DNA of 64,000 nucleotides from an uncultured Muribaculaceae bacterium (GCA_947625935.1 CANQQE010000003.1:62001-126000), one strand, 5' to 3'; shown: positions 50,658-60,059, counted from the first letter of the stretch. Program-made: numbers and translations. The notes: a model not told the origin generated them from the letters alone.

Positions 50658-51845
50658 ATGACGCTCTTACAAGCAAAACTGTCAAAATATACCGCACCTC
50701 AGGAGGCAAAGGCGGCCGGTATCTATCCCTATTTCAGAGCAATCTCAAGCGAGCAAGACCCCGAGGTCATCATCAACGGGAAAAAGGTGTTGATGTTTGG
50801 CTCTAATTGCTATACCGGCCTTGTCAACGACCCCCGCATTAAAGAAGCCGCTATCGAGGCTACCAAAAAATACGGAACAGGATGTGCCGGATCGCCATTT
50901 CTCAACGGAACTCTCGATCTGCACAAAAAACTTGAGGCGCGTCTGGCCGAGTACATCGGCAAGGAAGACGTGATGATTTATTCTACCGGCTTTGAGGTGA
51001 ATCTCGGAGTGGTGTCGTGTCTCACGGGCCGCGAGGATTATATAATCTGGGACGAACAGGATCACGCCTCGATTATCGAAGGGCGTCGTCTGTCGTTCTC
51101 GCAGCAGTTAAAGTACCGTCACAACGATATGGAATCGCTCGAAAAGCAATTGCAGCGTTGTGAGCCCGACAAGGTGAAACTGATTGTGACCGACGGCGTG
51201 TTTTCGATGGAAGGTGATGTCGCAAATCTCCCGGAAATAGTGCGCCTCGCCAAGAAATACAACGCCAGTGTGATGGTCGATGAAGCTCACGGCATCGGGG
51301 TGTTCGGTCGCGGCGGACGCGGCACCTGCGACCACTTCGGCGTGAGAGACGACGTGGAGCTGATTATGGGCACATTCTCAAAATCGTTCGCTTCGCTCGG
51401 CGGTTTCATCGCAACCAACAAAGAGATTACCAACTACCTCCGTCACCACTCACGATCCTATATTTTCACCGCAAGCATCACTCCGGCATCGACAGCAGCG
51501 GCTCTCGCAGCTCTCGAAATTATGGAGAAAGAGCCCGAACGTCAGGAGAAACTTTGGGAGGTGACCCACTATGCCCTCGACGGATTCCGCAACATGGGCT
51601 GCGAAATCGGCAACACTTCAACCCCGATTATTCCCCTGTTTATCCGCGACAACAACAAGACTTTCGCCATTACCCGCGACTTGCTCAACGAGGGTATCTT
51701 TGTTAACCCCGTGGTGTCGCCCGCTGTCGCACCTCAGGACACGCTCATCAGATTCTCTCTGATGGCCACCCACACCAAAGAGCAGGTAACCACGGCTCTT
51801 GAGAAGATTCAGAAAGTGTTCCGCGCCTATGACCTCATCCCGTGA
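50658..51845 (+). CDS. spt: Serine palmitoyltransferase, sphingolipid synthesis
   Basis: This 395-residue PLP enzyme of the alpha-oxoamine synthase family condenses serine with an acyl-CoA to 3-ketosphinganine, the first step of sphingolipid synthesis. MFGSNCYTGL, GCAGSPFLNGTLDLH, DEAHGIGVFG and the PLP Lys in GTFSKSFASLGGF are present. FGSNxYTGL and the overall sequence fit the Bacteroides Spt much better than Kbl (2-amino-3-ketobutyrate CoA ligase), the usual misannotation. A terminator follows. This predicts a membrane with sphingolipids. Confidence 0.85.
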   Translation: MTLLQAKLSKYTAPQEAKAAGIYPYFRAISSEQDPEVIINGKKVLMFGSNCYTGLVNDPRIKEAAIEATKKYGTGCAGSPFLNGTLDLHKKLEARLAEYIGKEDVMIYSTGFEVNLGVVSCLTGREDYIIWDEQDHASIIEGRRLSFSQQLKYRHNDMESLEKQLQRCEPDKVKLIVTDGVFSMEGDVANLPEIVRLAKKYNASVMVDEAHGIGVFGRGGRGTCDHFGVRDDVELIMGTFSKSFASLGGFIATNKEITNYLRHHSRSYIFTASITPASTAAALAALEIMEKEPERQEKLWEVTHYALDGFRNMGCEIGNTSTPIIPLFIRDNNKTFAITRDLLNEGIFVNPVVSPAVAPQDTLIRFSLMATHTKEQVTTALEKIQKVFRAYDLIP

Positions 51846-51882
51846 TTGTAGGCGGTAAGGAAAAAACGAAATAGGAAAATAA

Positions 51883-51926
51883 CGGGAGCTGGCCGCCAAC
51901 CGCGGTTTTGCTCCCGCTTTTTTCTT
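51883..51926 (+). terminator. Terminator after spt
   Basis: CGGGAGC (51883-51889) pairs with GCTCCCG (51910-51916), followed by CTTTTTTCTTT. It is 38 bp after the spt stop. Confidence 0.8.
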
Positions 51927-52009
51927 TAGGCCACAAATTCGGTTCACATCATTTGCCCGCGCTGTAGGCATAGCGGGACTTATTACATAATCATAACCTG
52001 AAGATAACC

Positions 52010-52915
52010 ATGAAACAAATCAAGAATTTCGGCAGCTTGACGGCGCATTTGAAAAAACAGAAACCCAGGAAGCGTGTGGTTGCAGTATGGCCAAGCGATA
52101 AAAACACAGAGGAGGCCATTAGCCGAGTACTGCACGAGGGGTGGGCTGATTTCATACTTGTAGGCCCGTCAGATATTCTCGATACATTCCAGTCGTTGAA
52201 GCATTACGCGGACCGTGTGTCGGTGGTCGGAGTGTCAGACTGCGACGAGGCCGCGCGCGAAGCTGTCAAGATAGTGAGAGACGGTGGCGCGGACGTGGTG
52301 ATGAAGGGTCTGATAAACACAGATAACCTGCTGCGCGCCGTGCTTAACAAGGAAACGGGACTTTTGCCAAAAGGAAAAGTGCTGACTCATCTGACAGCCA
52401 TGCAGGGCGGTCGTTATGGCAAATTCCTGTTTTTTTCTGATGCGGCAGTGATACCGTCGCCGACTTTCGAGCAGCGGGTAGCCATGGTCAGCTATGCTGT
52501 CGAAATCTGCCAAGCGTTCGGTGTCGAGCGTCCGCGTGTCGCTTTGATTCATTATAGTGAAAAAATCAACCCAAAGTTTCCTGTGACAACGGAATATGCC
52601 GAAATCAAGCGGCTCGCTGACGCCGGTGTGTTTGGCGATGCTGTCATCGACGGCCCTATGGATGTCAAGACCGCCTGTGATGCCGAGTCGGCCAAAATAA
52701 AAGGTATCGCCTCGCCGATCGAGGGTCAGGCTGACGCATTGATTTTCCCCGATCTTGAGGCGGCTAACGTTTTTTACAAGACGATGACGCTGTTCTGCAA
52801 GGCTGACAATGCCGGCATACTGCGCGGCCCTATCGCCCCGGTGGTGTTGCCTTCGCGCAGCGACAGTGCGATTTCCAAATATTATTCTTTGGCTGTGGCA
52901 TGTTTAATCAGTTGA
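52010..52915 (+). CDS. ptb: Phosphate butyryltransferase / acetyltransferase family
   Basis: This 301-residue protein of the PTA/PTB family exchanges the CoA of an acyl-CoA for phosphate. VVMKGLINTDNLLRAVLNKETGLL, LTHLTAMQGGRYGKFLFFSDAAVIPSP and the C-terminal PIAPVVLPSRSDS are typical of PTB-type enzymes. It is 10 bp upstream of a butyrate-kinase-type gene, so the pair would turn an acyl-CoA into the acid and ATP. Whether the acid is butyrate or a branched-chain acid is not evident from sequence. Confidence 0.9.
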   Translation: MKQIKNFGSLTAHLKKQKPRKRVVAVWPSDKNTEEAISRVLHEGWADFILVGPSDILDTFQSLKHYADRVSVVGVSDCDEAAREAVKIVRDGGADVVMKGLINTDNLLRAVLNKETGLLPKGKVLTHLTAMQGGRYGKFLFFSDAAVIPSPTFEQRVAMVSYAVEICQAFGVERPRVALIHYSEKINPKFPVTTEYAEIKRLADAGVFGDAVIDGPMDVKTACDAESAKIKGIASPIEGQADALIFPDLEAANVFYKTMTLFCKADNAGILRGPIAPVVLPSRSDSAISKYYSLAVACLIS

Positions 52916-52925
52916 TTTAGAAAGG

Positions 52926-53993
52926 ATGAAAGTACTAACCATAAATCCCGGCTCGACCTCTACAAAAATCGCCGTCTATGATGAATCGCATCAACTGTTT
53001 GTCTCAAACATAAGGCACGATGTAGCTGATTTGGCTCATTTCAGCAATGTGAACGACCAGTTTGAATTCCGGCGGAATCTTGTGGTTAAGACATTGCATG
53101 AGAATGGATATGAACTTGATTTTGACGCTGTTGTAGGGCGTGGCGGTCTCTTGAAACCTATACCCGGAGGTGTTTATGAGATAAACGACGTGATGCTCGG
53201 AGAGATGGGACGCCCATTCAGGCAGCATGCGTGTAATTTGGGGTGTCTGATCGCGAGTGACATTGCCGCCGGCATTCCGGGTTGCAAGGCTTTGATAGCC
53301 GATCCAGGTGTCGTGGATGAACTTGACGATGTGGCCCGGATAACAGGGTCGCCTATGATGCCGCGCATAACCACATGGCACGCTCTCAACCAAAGGGCTA
53401 TCGGACGCCGTCACGCGTCGGAGCTGAATGACGGCCGCCGATATGAGGATTTGAACTTGATTATATGTCATCTCGGAGGTGGTATTTCGATCGGCGCGCA
53501 CCGCAAGGGGCGTTGTGTCGATGTCAACAATGCGCTCGACGGCGACGGCCCATTCTCTCCCGAACGTGCCGGGACGCTGCCGGCAGGTTCGCTCATAGAT
53601 CTCTGTTACTCCGGTCGTTACACTATCGACGAGCTTAAAAAACGAATCAGTGGTAAAGCGGGTCTCGCAGCGCATCTCGGCACTACCGATGTGCAGGCTG
53701 TGGTCAAGTCTATCGAAGCCGGCGACGCAAAGGCAAAGTTGGTGCTCGATGCTATGAACTATCAGATAGCCAAGGCGATAGGTGGTGCGGCGGTCGCGCT
53801 GCATGGTGAGGTGGACGGTATCTTGCTGACCGGGGGAATCGCGTATTCGGAGTATGTGACCTCACGGGTGAAGGAGCTGGTGGAGTTTATCGCGCCGGTT
53901 TATGTCTATCCGGGTGAGGATGAGATGCTTGCGCTTGCGTTGAATGGCCTCGGCGCACTGAAAGGGGAGATTCCGATCAATGAATATCGATAG
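52926..53993 (+). CDS. buk: Butyrate kinase (acyl phosphate kinase)
   Basis: This 355-residue ASKHA-fold kinase transfers phosphate from butyryl phosphate to ADP. The N-terminal phosphate-1 motif NPGSTSTKIAVYD, GRGGLLKPIPGGVYEI, ITTWHALNQRAIGRRHA, CHLGGGISIGAHRKGRCVD and the adenosine motif ILLTGGIAYSEYV are all seen. The length and PIPGGVY favour butyrate kinase over acetate kinase. It follows ptb by 10 bp, with AAAGG just before the ATG. Confidence 0.94.
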   Translation: MKVLTINPGSTSTKIAVYDESHQLFVSNIRHDVADLAHFSNVNDQFEFRRNLVVKTLHENGYELDFDAVVGRGGLLKPIPGGVYEINDVMLGEMGRPFRQHACNLGCLIASDIAAGIPGCKALIADPGVVDELDDVARITGSPMMPRITTWHALNQRAIGRRHASELNDGRRYEDLNLIICHLGGGISIGAHRKGRCVDVNNALDGDGPFSPERAGTLPAGSLIDLCYSGRYTIDELKKRISGKAGLAAHLGTTDVQAVVKSIEAGDAKAKLVLDAMNYQIAKAIGGAAVALHGEVDGILLTGGIAYSEYVTSRVKELVEFIAPVYVYPGEDEMLALALNGLGALKGEIPINEYR

Positions 53994-54148
53994 TTTTATA
54001 TTGGTTTTTCGCCCGATTAATTCATAATTAATGTTAATTTTGGCTGGACTTTCGGGGGAAATGTGTTGACAATTTTGCTGATTTTTTCCTTGAAAGGGGG
54101 CTTTTTGGGAAATAATAGTTATCTTCGTGTTTCGTATTTGTCGCAATT

Positions 54149-55147
54149 ATGAAAATCGGAGAATTAGATCTTGGTTTGAAGCCGGTGATGCTCGCGCCGA
54201 TGGAGGATGTCACCGACCCCTCGTTTCGTCTTATATGCAAGGAGCAGGGGGCAGATATGGTCTACACGGAATTTGTGTCGGCCGATGCTCTTATCCGCGA
54301 TATTCCGGCGACCACTCGAAAATTGATGATAGATGCGCGTGAACGTCCGACAGCCATACAGATTTATGGCCGCGAGACGGGGCCGATGGTCGAGGCAGCG
54401 AAGATTGTCGAGGAGGCAAGACCCGATATCATAGATATAAATTTCGGTTGCCCGGTCAAGAAGGTGGCAGGAAAGGGCGCGGGAGCAGGTATGCTCCGCG
54501 ATATACCCAAAATGCTTGAGATAACCTCGGCCGTAGTGAAAGCTGTGAGTCTCCCGGTGACTGTCAAGACTCGATTGGGGTGGGACCATAACAGCCGAGT
54601 GATCGTCGAGCTTGCCGAAATGCTTCAGGACTGCGGCATAAAGGCTCTGACCGTGCATGGGCGCACGAGGTCCCAGATGTACACCGGCGATGCTGATTGG
54701 GAGATGATCGCGAGGGTTAAGGAGAACCCGCGCCTGACCATCCCGCTCATAGGCAACGGTGACATAACCACCCCTGAGAAGGCCGCTGAGGCTTTTGACC
54801 GCTACGGAGTGGACGGTGTCATGGTGGGGCGCGCTTCGATTGGCGCTCCGTGGATTTTCCGCGGGATGAAGTCGATGGTGTCCACAGGGTCCAAGGGTGA
54901 GGATTTGACCCTCTCGGAGAAGTTCGCTCTGCTGCGCCGTCAGATCACCGAAAGTATCGACCGCATCGACGAGTACCGCGGCATTCTCCACATACGCCGC
55001 CATCTTGCCGCGTCGCCTTTATTCAAGGGGATTCCGCATTTCAGGGAGACGCGTATCGAGATGCTTAGGGCGTCGACTTATGCCCAGCTCGACGACGTGT
55101 TGCGGCGCATTGAAGAAATGATAATTAAAAACAACGATATATTATGA
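54149..55147 (+). CDS. dusB: tRNA-dihydrouridine synthase (DusB type)
   Basis: This FMN enzyme reduces uridine in the D-loop of tRNA. The 332-residue protein has APMEDVTDPSFR, YTEFVSADAL, INFGCPVKKVAGKGAGAGML with the catalytic Cys, VTVKTRLGWD and LTVHGRTRSQMY, which fit DusB. Its last codons overlap the next gene by ATGA. The 155-bp gap upstream has a possible -7 TATCTTCG near 54119. Confidence 0.94.
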   Translation: MKIGELDLGLKPVMLAPMEDVTDPSFRLICKEQGADMVYTEFVSADALIRDIPATTRKLMIDARERPTAIQIYGRETGPMVEAAKIVEEARPDIIDINFGCPVKKVAGKGAGAGMLRDIPKMLEITSAVVKAVSLPVTVKTRLGWDHNSRVIVELAEMLQDCGIKALTVHGRTRSQMYTGDADWEMIARVKENPRLTIPLIGNGDITTPEKAAEAFDRYGVDGVMVGRASIGAPWIFRGMKSMVSTGSKGEDLTLSEKFALLRRQITESIDRIDEYRGILHIRRHLAASPLFKGIPHFRETRIEMLRASTYAQLDDVLRRIEEMIIKNNDIL

Positions 55148-55974
55148 AGAAGATATTATCATTGCTGATGTCGGTAGCCATAGTTTTAGGAGCTTCCGCC
55201 GCCGACAGACTTCCCGAAGGGAACCGTGTGGTTTTGAAACCGGCGCGTGAGTTCAATTCGATAGTAATCAACGGTAACGCTGTGGTTGAGTGCAAGTTTC
55301 ACCCGGAACACAGCGGCTATGTGGTTTATTATACGGATAACAACGAGGTGCCGCGCATCAAGGTGGTCAATTATGACAATCAGTTGGTTATAGACGCTGA
55401 CACCACGGCCAACGCTATCACGAGCCGCATCACCGTGTTGTGTCACGGCTCGCTTGAGAATATGGTGGTCAACGATGGTATAATGTTGTCAAAACGTCTT
55501 CCGGCCAACCGCCAGTTTAACCTTGTTGTCAACGGGAACGGAGCTGCTTATATAGGCCGTGTGGAGACTGGCGCGTTCAATGCCGTCAACAACGGGCCCG
55601 GAGCGATCGGCATCAGAACCGTGAAGTCGGCCGAAATCAGCATAGTCGACAACGGCCCCGGAAAAGTGAGCGTCGCCGATGTCAGAACGCCGCGGCTGTC
55701 GGTTGTCAATAACGGAGACGGGGCGATTACCCTCAATGGCAAGGCCCGCACAGCGATGTATTGCACAAACGGCAAGGGGGACATCTATGCTATGGGTCTG
55801 AGGTGTTTCGACCTGTCGGCTCAGGTTCAGGATGAAGGCTCGATAGGCTGCGATGTGAAAAACCGCGCGGTGGTCAACATTCTGGGCAGCGGCACAGTGA
55901 TGGGGCGCCGTTATCCGCGCGAAGTGGAGGGGAATGTAGAAAATTCGTTCAAACTTGTCCCCGGAAAAAAATGA
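55144..55974 (+). CDS. GIN-domain (DUF2807) secreted protein
   Basis: This 276-residue protein has a signal peptide (MKKILSLLMSVAIVLGASAA) and a right-handed beta-helix-like DUF2807 (GIN) region with repeated V-V-N-N-G/D-G steps. Examples are VVNGNGAAYI, VNNGPGAIGI and VDNGPGKVSV. Such proteins are common in Bacteroidota and probably lie in the periplasm or on the surface; their function is unknown. Its start overlaps the dus stop, and a second family member follows. Confidence 0.85.
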   Translation: MKKILSLLMSVAIVLGASAADRLPEGNRVVLKPAREFNSIVINGNAVVECKFHPEHSGYVVYYTDNNEVPRIKVVNYDNQLVIDADTTANAITSRITVLCHGSLENMVVNDGIMLSKRLPANRQFNLVVNGNGAAYIGRVETGAFNAVNNGPGAIGIRTVKSAEISIVDNGPGKVSVADVRTPRLSVVNNGDGAITLNGKARTAMYCTNGKGDIYAMGLRCFDLSAQVQDEGSIGCDVKNRAVVNILGSGTVMGRRYPREVEGNVENSFKLVPGKK

Positions 55975-56048
55975 TGTGTCTCGCCGCTTAAATCTAAAAT
56001 AGTAAATCAGTTCAAAATATAGTGATTAATTTAAACCATAACAAGGCT

Positions 56049-56774
56049 ATGAAACAAATATATTTGTCATTGTTAATCGCTCTGATAGGCTCGGGGTTGA
56101 TGTCGGGCGCAGGTAAAAACCGCTATGAGCTTGATGTCAACGACTTCATGGAGCTGAAGGTCATCGAGGGGCTTAACGTGGATTATAAGTGTGTTCCCGA
56201 CTCAGCCGGCAAGGCTGTGTTCACCACCACGCCCGACCTCGCGTCGGTGCTTATGCTCACCAACAACAAGGGTAAACTTGAGATGCAGATTTCCACTGAC
56301 GGTATCAATTACAAGGATTTACCCACAATCACTGTGTATTCCAATTTCCTGACCCGCGTTGAAAATAGCGGGGACTCGACAGTGAGGGTGCTCTCTGTCG
56401 CCCCCGGCCCGCAGTTCAAGGCTAAAGTAATAGGCAATGGCCGCTTGGTGGTGCGGAACATCAACGCCACCCAGGTCGATGCCAACTTGTCGACGGGGAA
56501 CGGCCAGATTGTGCTTTACGGGAAATGCCAGTCGGCTAAATACGGTCTGACGGGTACCGGCTCGATACAGGCCGATGACCTTAAAGCGGTGTCGGTCAAA
56601 TGCCGCTCGACAGGCACAGGCACCATAGGCTGCAATGTTTCGGGCGACCTTATGGTTGTCGGTATGGGCTCAGGTAAGATATATTACACGGGCAATCCAG
56701 AAAAAATCACGAGCCGTAGCGTCGGGTTGAAAGTGATTCCTCTCGACGGCACGCCGGAGGATACGTCAAAGTAG
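56049..56774 (+). CDS. GIN-domain (DUF2807) secreted protein, second copy
   Basis: This 241-residue protein has a signal peptide (MKQIYLSLLIALIGSGLMSGAG) and the same DUF2807 fold (FLTRVENSGDSTVRVL, FKAKVIGNGRLVVRNI, YGLTGTGSIQADDL). It diverges from the upstream copy and has an acidic/polar end. The frame is open from a GTG at 56022, but the ATG at 56049 gives the signal peptide at the very N-terminus. The flippase gene starts 4 bp after its stop. Confidence 0.85.
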   Translation: MKQIYLSLLIALIGSGLMSGAGKNRYELDVNDFMELKVIEGLNVDYKCVPDSAGKAVFTTTPDLASVLMLTNNKGKLEMQISTDGINYKDLPTITVYSNFLTRVENSGDSTVRVLSVAPGPQFKAKVIGNGRLVVRNINATQVDANLSTGNGQIVLYGKCQSAKYGLTGTGSIQADDLKAVSVKCRSTGTGTIGCNVSGDLMVVGMGSGKIYYTGNPEKITSRSVGLKVIPLDGTPEDTSK

Positions 56775-56778
56775 GCCG

Positions 56779-58278
56779 ATGGGAGACCAGCGCGACTTGA
56801 AGTTGCTGACGGCGCGTTCGCTCAAATGGAACCTGATAGACCGTTTGTCATCCCAACTGTTGTATGGGATCACGGGTATTGTTTTGGCACGGCTGTTGTC
56901 GCAGGACGATTTCGGTCTTGTGGGCGCCGTGCTTGTTTTTCAGGCCTTCGCCTCGTTGTTTGTTGACAGTGGATTTTCGGCGGCGTTGATACAGCGCAAA
57001 TCACCCACGCGTCTTGACTATTCGACCGTTCTGTGGTTCAATATGGGCATGGCGGTTGGCGCTTACGTCATATTATGGTTTGCCGCTCCGCTCATAGCCG
57101 ATTGGTTTCAGGGAGACGAGCGTCTCGTGCCATTGTCGAGGGTGATGTTCCTTTCGTTTATTATCACAGCGACCTCAATAGTGCAGACCAACCGTCTGAT
57201 GAAACAGATGGATGTCAAGATGGTAGCCGCAGCCAATTCCGCCGGTCTTTTGGCCGGTGCTGTGGTCGGTATCTGGCTTGCATTGTCGGGGTATGGGGCC
57301 TGGGCGATTGTGTGGCAGACCATTGTCGTGGCCTCGGTCAAATCGATGCTGTTGTGGGTCACTACCGGCTGGTTGCCGCTGCTGCGATTCTCATGGACTG
57401 CATTGCGGTCGTTTTTTTCTGTAGGGTCGGGGGTGATGGTCACATCGTTTCTAAATACCCTTTTTCAGAACATATACTCGTTTTTTATAGGTAACCGTGT
57501 GGGTCTTGGCGCATTGGGCTATTACACGCAGGCTGACAAATGGAGCAAAATGGGTGTGATGTCGCTCGTCCAGACGCTTACCTCTTCGTTTCTCCCCGTG
57601 CTGTCGGCTGTGCAGGACGATGTGGAACGTTTTTCGCGAGTAGCAGCCAAGACCAACAGGTTCACGGGGTATGTTACCTTGCCGGCGCTGGGCTTCCTTA
57701 TCGTCATGGCCACTCCGATATTTCATTTGCTTTTCGGGGAGAAATGGGACGCGTCGATCGTGCTGTTCCAGTTGCTTCTGCTCAGGGGCATATTTACCGT
57801 GCTAACATCGCTATATAACAACTATATACTCGCACTCGGCAGAGCGAAACTCATAGTCTATATGGAGATGCTCCGTGACGGGGTGGCTTTTGCCGCCCTT
57901 ATCGTGACGTTACCGTTTATCGGACTGTCGCAAGGCGGCGATGTGGTTTATGGAATAAAAATATTGCTTTGGGGGCAGGTGGCCGCATCTGCCATCACCT
58001 GGATAGCTACCCTGATGACAGCGGCCCCGATGTCGGGCCGTTCATTCTGGCGATATATGTCGGATTATCTGCCCTATGCGGTAGAGACCGTAGCTGTCAT
58101 GGCTGTGTTGTCGGCCATCTCTATGGTGATAGTCGATCCATTGAGGCTGCTCTTAGCCCAGGGCTTTTGTGCTGTTGTCCTCTATGTAGGGATAAATTAT
58201 TTTGTGGGTTCGGCCATCCAGCGGGATGCCATGGCCTATGTGTGTCGCCGCTTTAATAGTGGAAAATCGCGCGTCTGA
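56779..58278 (+). CDS. Polysaccharide/lipid-linked sugar flippase (MOP superfamily)
   Basis: This 499-residue membrane protein has about 12-14 TM helices and the MOP/Wzx-type start LTARSLKWNLIDRLSSQLLYGITGIVLARLLSQDDFGLVG. The motif AALIQRKSPTRLDYSTVLWFN is common to lipopolysaccharide-biosynthesis flippases of this subgroup. It would flip lipid-linked oligosaccharides across the inner membrane. It lies 4 bp after a GIN-domain gene, an unusual partner. The 3' end overlaps the convergent vanZ gene by 26 bp. Confidence 0.9.
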   Translation: MGDQRDLKLLTARSLKWNLIDRLSSQLLYGITGIVLARLLSQDDFGLVGAVLVFQAFASLFVDSGFSAALIQRKSPTRLDYSTVLWFNMGMAVGAYVILWFAAPLIADWFQGDERLVPLSRVMFLSFIITATSIVQTNRLMKQMDVKMVAAANSAGLLAGAVVGIWLALSGYGAWAIVWQTIVVASVKSMLLWVTTGWLPLLRFSWTALRSFFSVGSGVMVTSFLNTLFQNIYSFFIGNRVGLGALGYYTQADKWSKMGVMSLVQTLTSSFLPVLSAVQDDVERFSRVAAKTNRFTGYVTLPALGFLIVMATPIFHLLFGEKWDASIVLFQLLLLRGIFTVLTSLYNNYILALGRAKLIVYMEMLRDGVAFAALIVTLPFIGLSQGGDVVYGIKILLWGQVAASAITWIATLMTAAPMSGRSFWRYMSDYLPYAVETVAVMAVLSAISMVIVDPLRLLLAQGFCAVVLYVGINYFVGSAIQRDAMAYVCRRFNSGKSRV

Positions 58279-58663
58279 CGTACCGAAGTGTCCAGCTTGC
58301 CACCATAGCCCCCACAATGTCGGCCAAAAAGTCAAAGAAGTCGCCTCCGCGCCCTATATCCATCGTCCATTGAGCGATTTCGACAGCGAGTCCGAACGCG
58401 ATTGTTATTGCCATGATAATCGACAGCCATTCATCTGACAGCCTTGTGTACACCCCGTCTTTAAGCTGTTTGCGCAATCGGTCGATCGCAAACGATGTGT
58501 AGAACGCCCAGAACATCAAAGCGTGGACCAATTTGTCGGCGTGCGGGAATAACACCGGGGTTCCATCGGGGAGTGGATGGGGGAATAGAGTTAGATATAT
58601 GATCAACACTGCGACCACGATGGTGAACAAGTAGGGAGGTGTTTTTAGCAGAAATTTATTCAT
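58253..58663 (-). CDS. VanZ family membrane protein
   Basis: This 136-residue protein has about four TM helices and the VanZ-like pattern HADKLVHALMFWAFYTSF and AVEIAQWTMDIGRGGDFFDFLADIVGAMVAS. VanZ members include a teicoplanin-resistance protein, but most are of unknown function. The frame extends to 58735; the ATG at 58663 is chosen because it begins the first TM region (MNKFLLKTPPYLFTIVVAVL). It overlaps the flippase end by 26 bp, tail to tail. Confidence 0.87.
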   Translation of the reverse strand: MNKFLLKTPPYLFTIVVAVLIIYLTLFPHPLPDGTPVLFPHADKLVHALMFWAFYTSFAIDRLRKQLKDGVYTRLSDEWLSIIMAITIAFGLAVEIAQWTMDIGRGGDFFDFLADIVGAMVASWTLRYVRRAIFHY

Positions 58664-58745
58664 GAGCACAATCCAAAAGCGATAGATAATTGCACAAAAA
58701 TAATAAATAATGTGGAAATTTCGTATAACATTCATGTTAAATCAA

Positions 58746-58753
58746 TATATTTG
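58746..58753 (+). promoter_or_regulatory. -7 box before the 99-residue membrane protein gene
   Basis: TATATTTG lies 14 bp before the ATG at 58768. No clear -33 element is seen. It is in the 104-bp divergent gap with vanZ. Confidence 0.45.
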
Positions 58754-58767
58754 ACCCAGTTATAGTT

Positions 58768-59067
58768 ATGGGAAAGAGAATGACAACGGGAGAAACCCGC
58801 GGGCTTATAGCGGCTGTGGCAGTAATGGCTATCGGGGTCTTTGTCGCGGCTTGGAGCAGCGGGCGATTTTCAAAATCAGAGTCGGATGACGCTGTCGCGC
58901 TTGAGTTGCCGTCGGCCGATAGCCTTGCCTCGGACAGCGTTGTGACGGTTACTATAGGGAAGCGGTCGGGCGAGCGGGGAGACGGAGGAAGCCGCAAAAG
59001 TAAGGGCGCTACGAGGCACAAAACCAATTGGCGCAGCCCGCTCGATGAGCCTGTGAAAGGGGAATGA
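58768..59067 (+). CDS. Small single-TM protein of unknown function
   Basis: This 99-residue protein has a short cytoplasmic N-terminus, one TM helix (residues ~12-29, GLIAAVAVMAIGVFVAAW) and a Ser/Asp-rich then basic tail (KRSGERGDGGSRKSKGATRHK). I recognise no family. It has its own -7 box and lies upstream of folP, 104 bp away. Similar small TM proteins occur near folP/cdaA in related genomes, as I recall, but no role is known. Confidence 0.6.
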   Translation: MGKRMTTGETRGLIAAVAVMAIGVFVAAWSSGRFSKSESDDAVALELPSADSLASDSVVTVTIGKRSGERGDGGSRKSKGATRHKTNWRSPLDEPVKGE

Positions 59068-59146
59068 ACGGGATGAATGGGATGGGGGCGTTTCATTTCG
59101 CGGGGAAAAAAACGATTAAATAGTTTTTTCGCACTTGACTTATGCG

Positions 59147-59154
59147 TATATTTG
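59147..59154 (+). promoter_or_regulatory. -7 box of folP-cdaA
   Basis: TATATTTG is followed by GC, a strong Bacteroidota -7. The predicted start of transcription (~59161) is 10 nt before the ATG at 59172, so that start is possible but close. Confidence 0.6.
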
Positions 59155-59171
59155 CATAAACTCAATATCCC

Positions 59172-60059
59172 ATGTCAGTAACTGAATTCACGATGACAAA
59201 TCACATTTTCCATCCGTTTTCGCTCAATATCGGCGGTCGGTTGGTAGAGTTTAGCCGTCCGGCGGTTATGGGTATTCTTAATGTCACCCCCGATTCGTTC
59301 TATACGGAATCGAGATGCGTTTCCGACGCGCAAATCAAGGGCCGGGTATCGGAAATGCTTGAGTCGGGTGCCGATATGATTGACATAGGCGGGTATTCGA
59401 GTCGTCCCGGGGCGGATGATGTTTCGGCTGAGGAGGAAATCGCCCGGGTTGTCAAGGGTGTGGCTTTGACGAGAGAGATCAGTCAAAATGCAATAATTTC
59501 AGTCGATACGTTCAGGGCATCGGTCGCTCAGAGAGCCATCGAGGCCGGAGCCGACATGATCAACGATATTTCGGGCGGAGACCTCGATCCGGATATGTTT
59601 GCTACGGTAGCCGCGCTTAAAGTCCCTTACATAGTGATGCACACCCGCGGCACCCCGCAGACCATGAACGGTTTGACGGACTATGATGACGTGACCGCCG
59701 ACGTAATCGCCGAGTTGAGCGAAAAAGTCAACAGACTGTCGCTTATCGGTGTCAACGATGTAATCATAGACCCCGGTTTCGGTTTTGGCAAGACGGTAGA
59801 ACAGAACTATGAGTTGCTTCGCGGTTTGTCGGCCTTGCATTGCTTCCAACGCCCGTTGCTTGTTGGCGTGTCGCGCAAATCAATGATTTACAAACCACTC
59901 GGTCTCACTCCGTCAGAGTCGCTAAACGGCACTACCGTTATCAACACTCTTTCGCTCGCACAAGGGGTCTCGATATTGAGGGTGCATGACCCAGCCCCGG
60001 CGGTGGAGGCCGTTAAAATATTCATGATGACACAAGGATTATGGAATCATTCGGTATAA
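59172..60059 (+). CDS. folP: Dihydropteroate synthase
   Basis: FolP joins the hydroxymethylpterin diphosphate to p-aminobenzoate in folate synthesis; it is the target of sulfonamides. The 295-residue TIM-barrel protein has VMGILNVTPDSFY, DIGGYSSRPGA, INDISGGDLD and IIDPGFGFGKT, all conserved. Either ATG 59172 or ATG 59193 (MTNHIF) could start it. The end overlaps cdaA by 19 bp, a coupling seen in many Bacteroidota. folC is at 4539. Confidence 0.95.
   Translation: MSVTEFTMTNHIFHPFSLNIGGRLVEFSRPAVMGILNVTPDSFYTESRCVSDAQIKGRVSEMLESGADMIDIGGYSSRPGADDVSAEEEIARVVKGVALTREISQNAIISVDTFRASVAQRAIEAGADMINDISGGDLDPDMFATVAALKVPYIVMHTRGTPQTMNGLTDYDDVTADVIAELSEKVNRLSLIGVNDVIIDPGFGFGKTVEQNYELLRGLSALHCFQRPLLVGVSRKSMIYKPLGLTPSESLNGTTVINTLSLAQGVSILRVHDPAPAVEAVKIFMMTQGLWNHSV

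Noticed and set aside
50658..51845. Annotation of this gene as 2-amino-3-ketobutyrate CoA ligase (kbl)
   Set aside because: FGSNxYTGL and GCAGSxFLNGTLDLH and the lack of an adjacent threonine dehydrogenase fit the Bacteroidota serine palmitoyltransferase better.
53004..53804. 266-codon minus-strand frame opposite buk
   Set aside because: buk on the plus strand has all kinase motifs; the antisense frame has none.
54164..55003. 279-codon minus-strand frame opposite dusB
   Set aside because: Antisense to an intact Dus gene with full active-site motifs.
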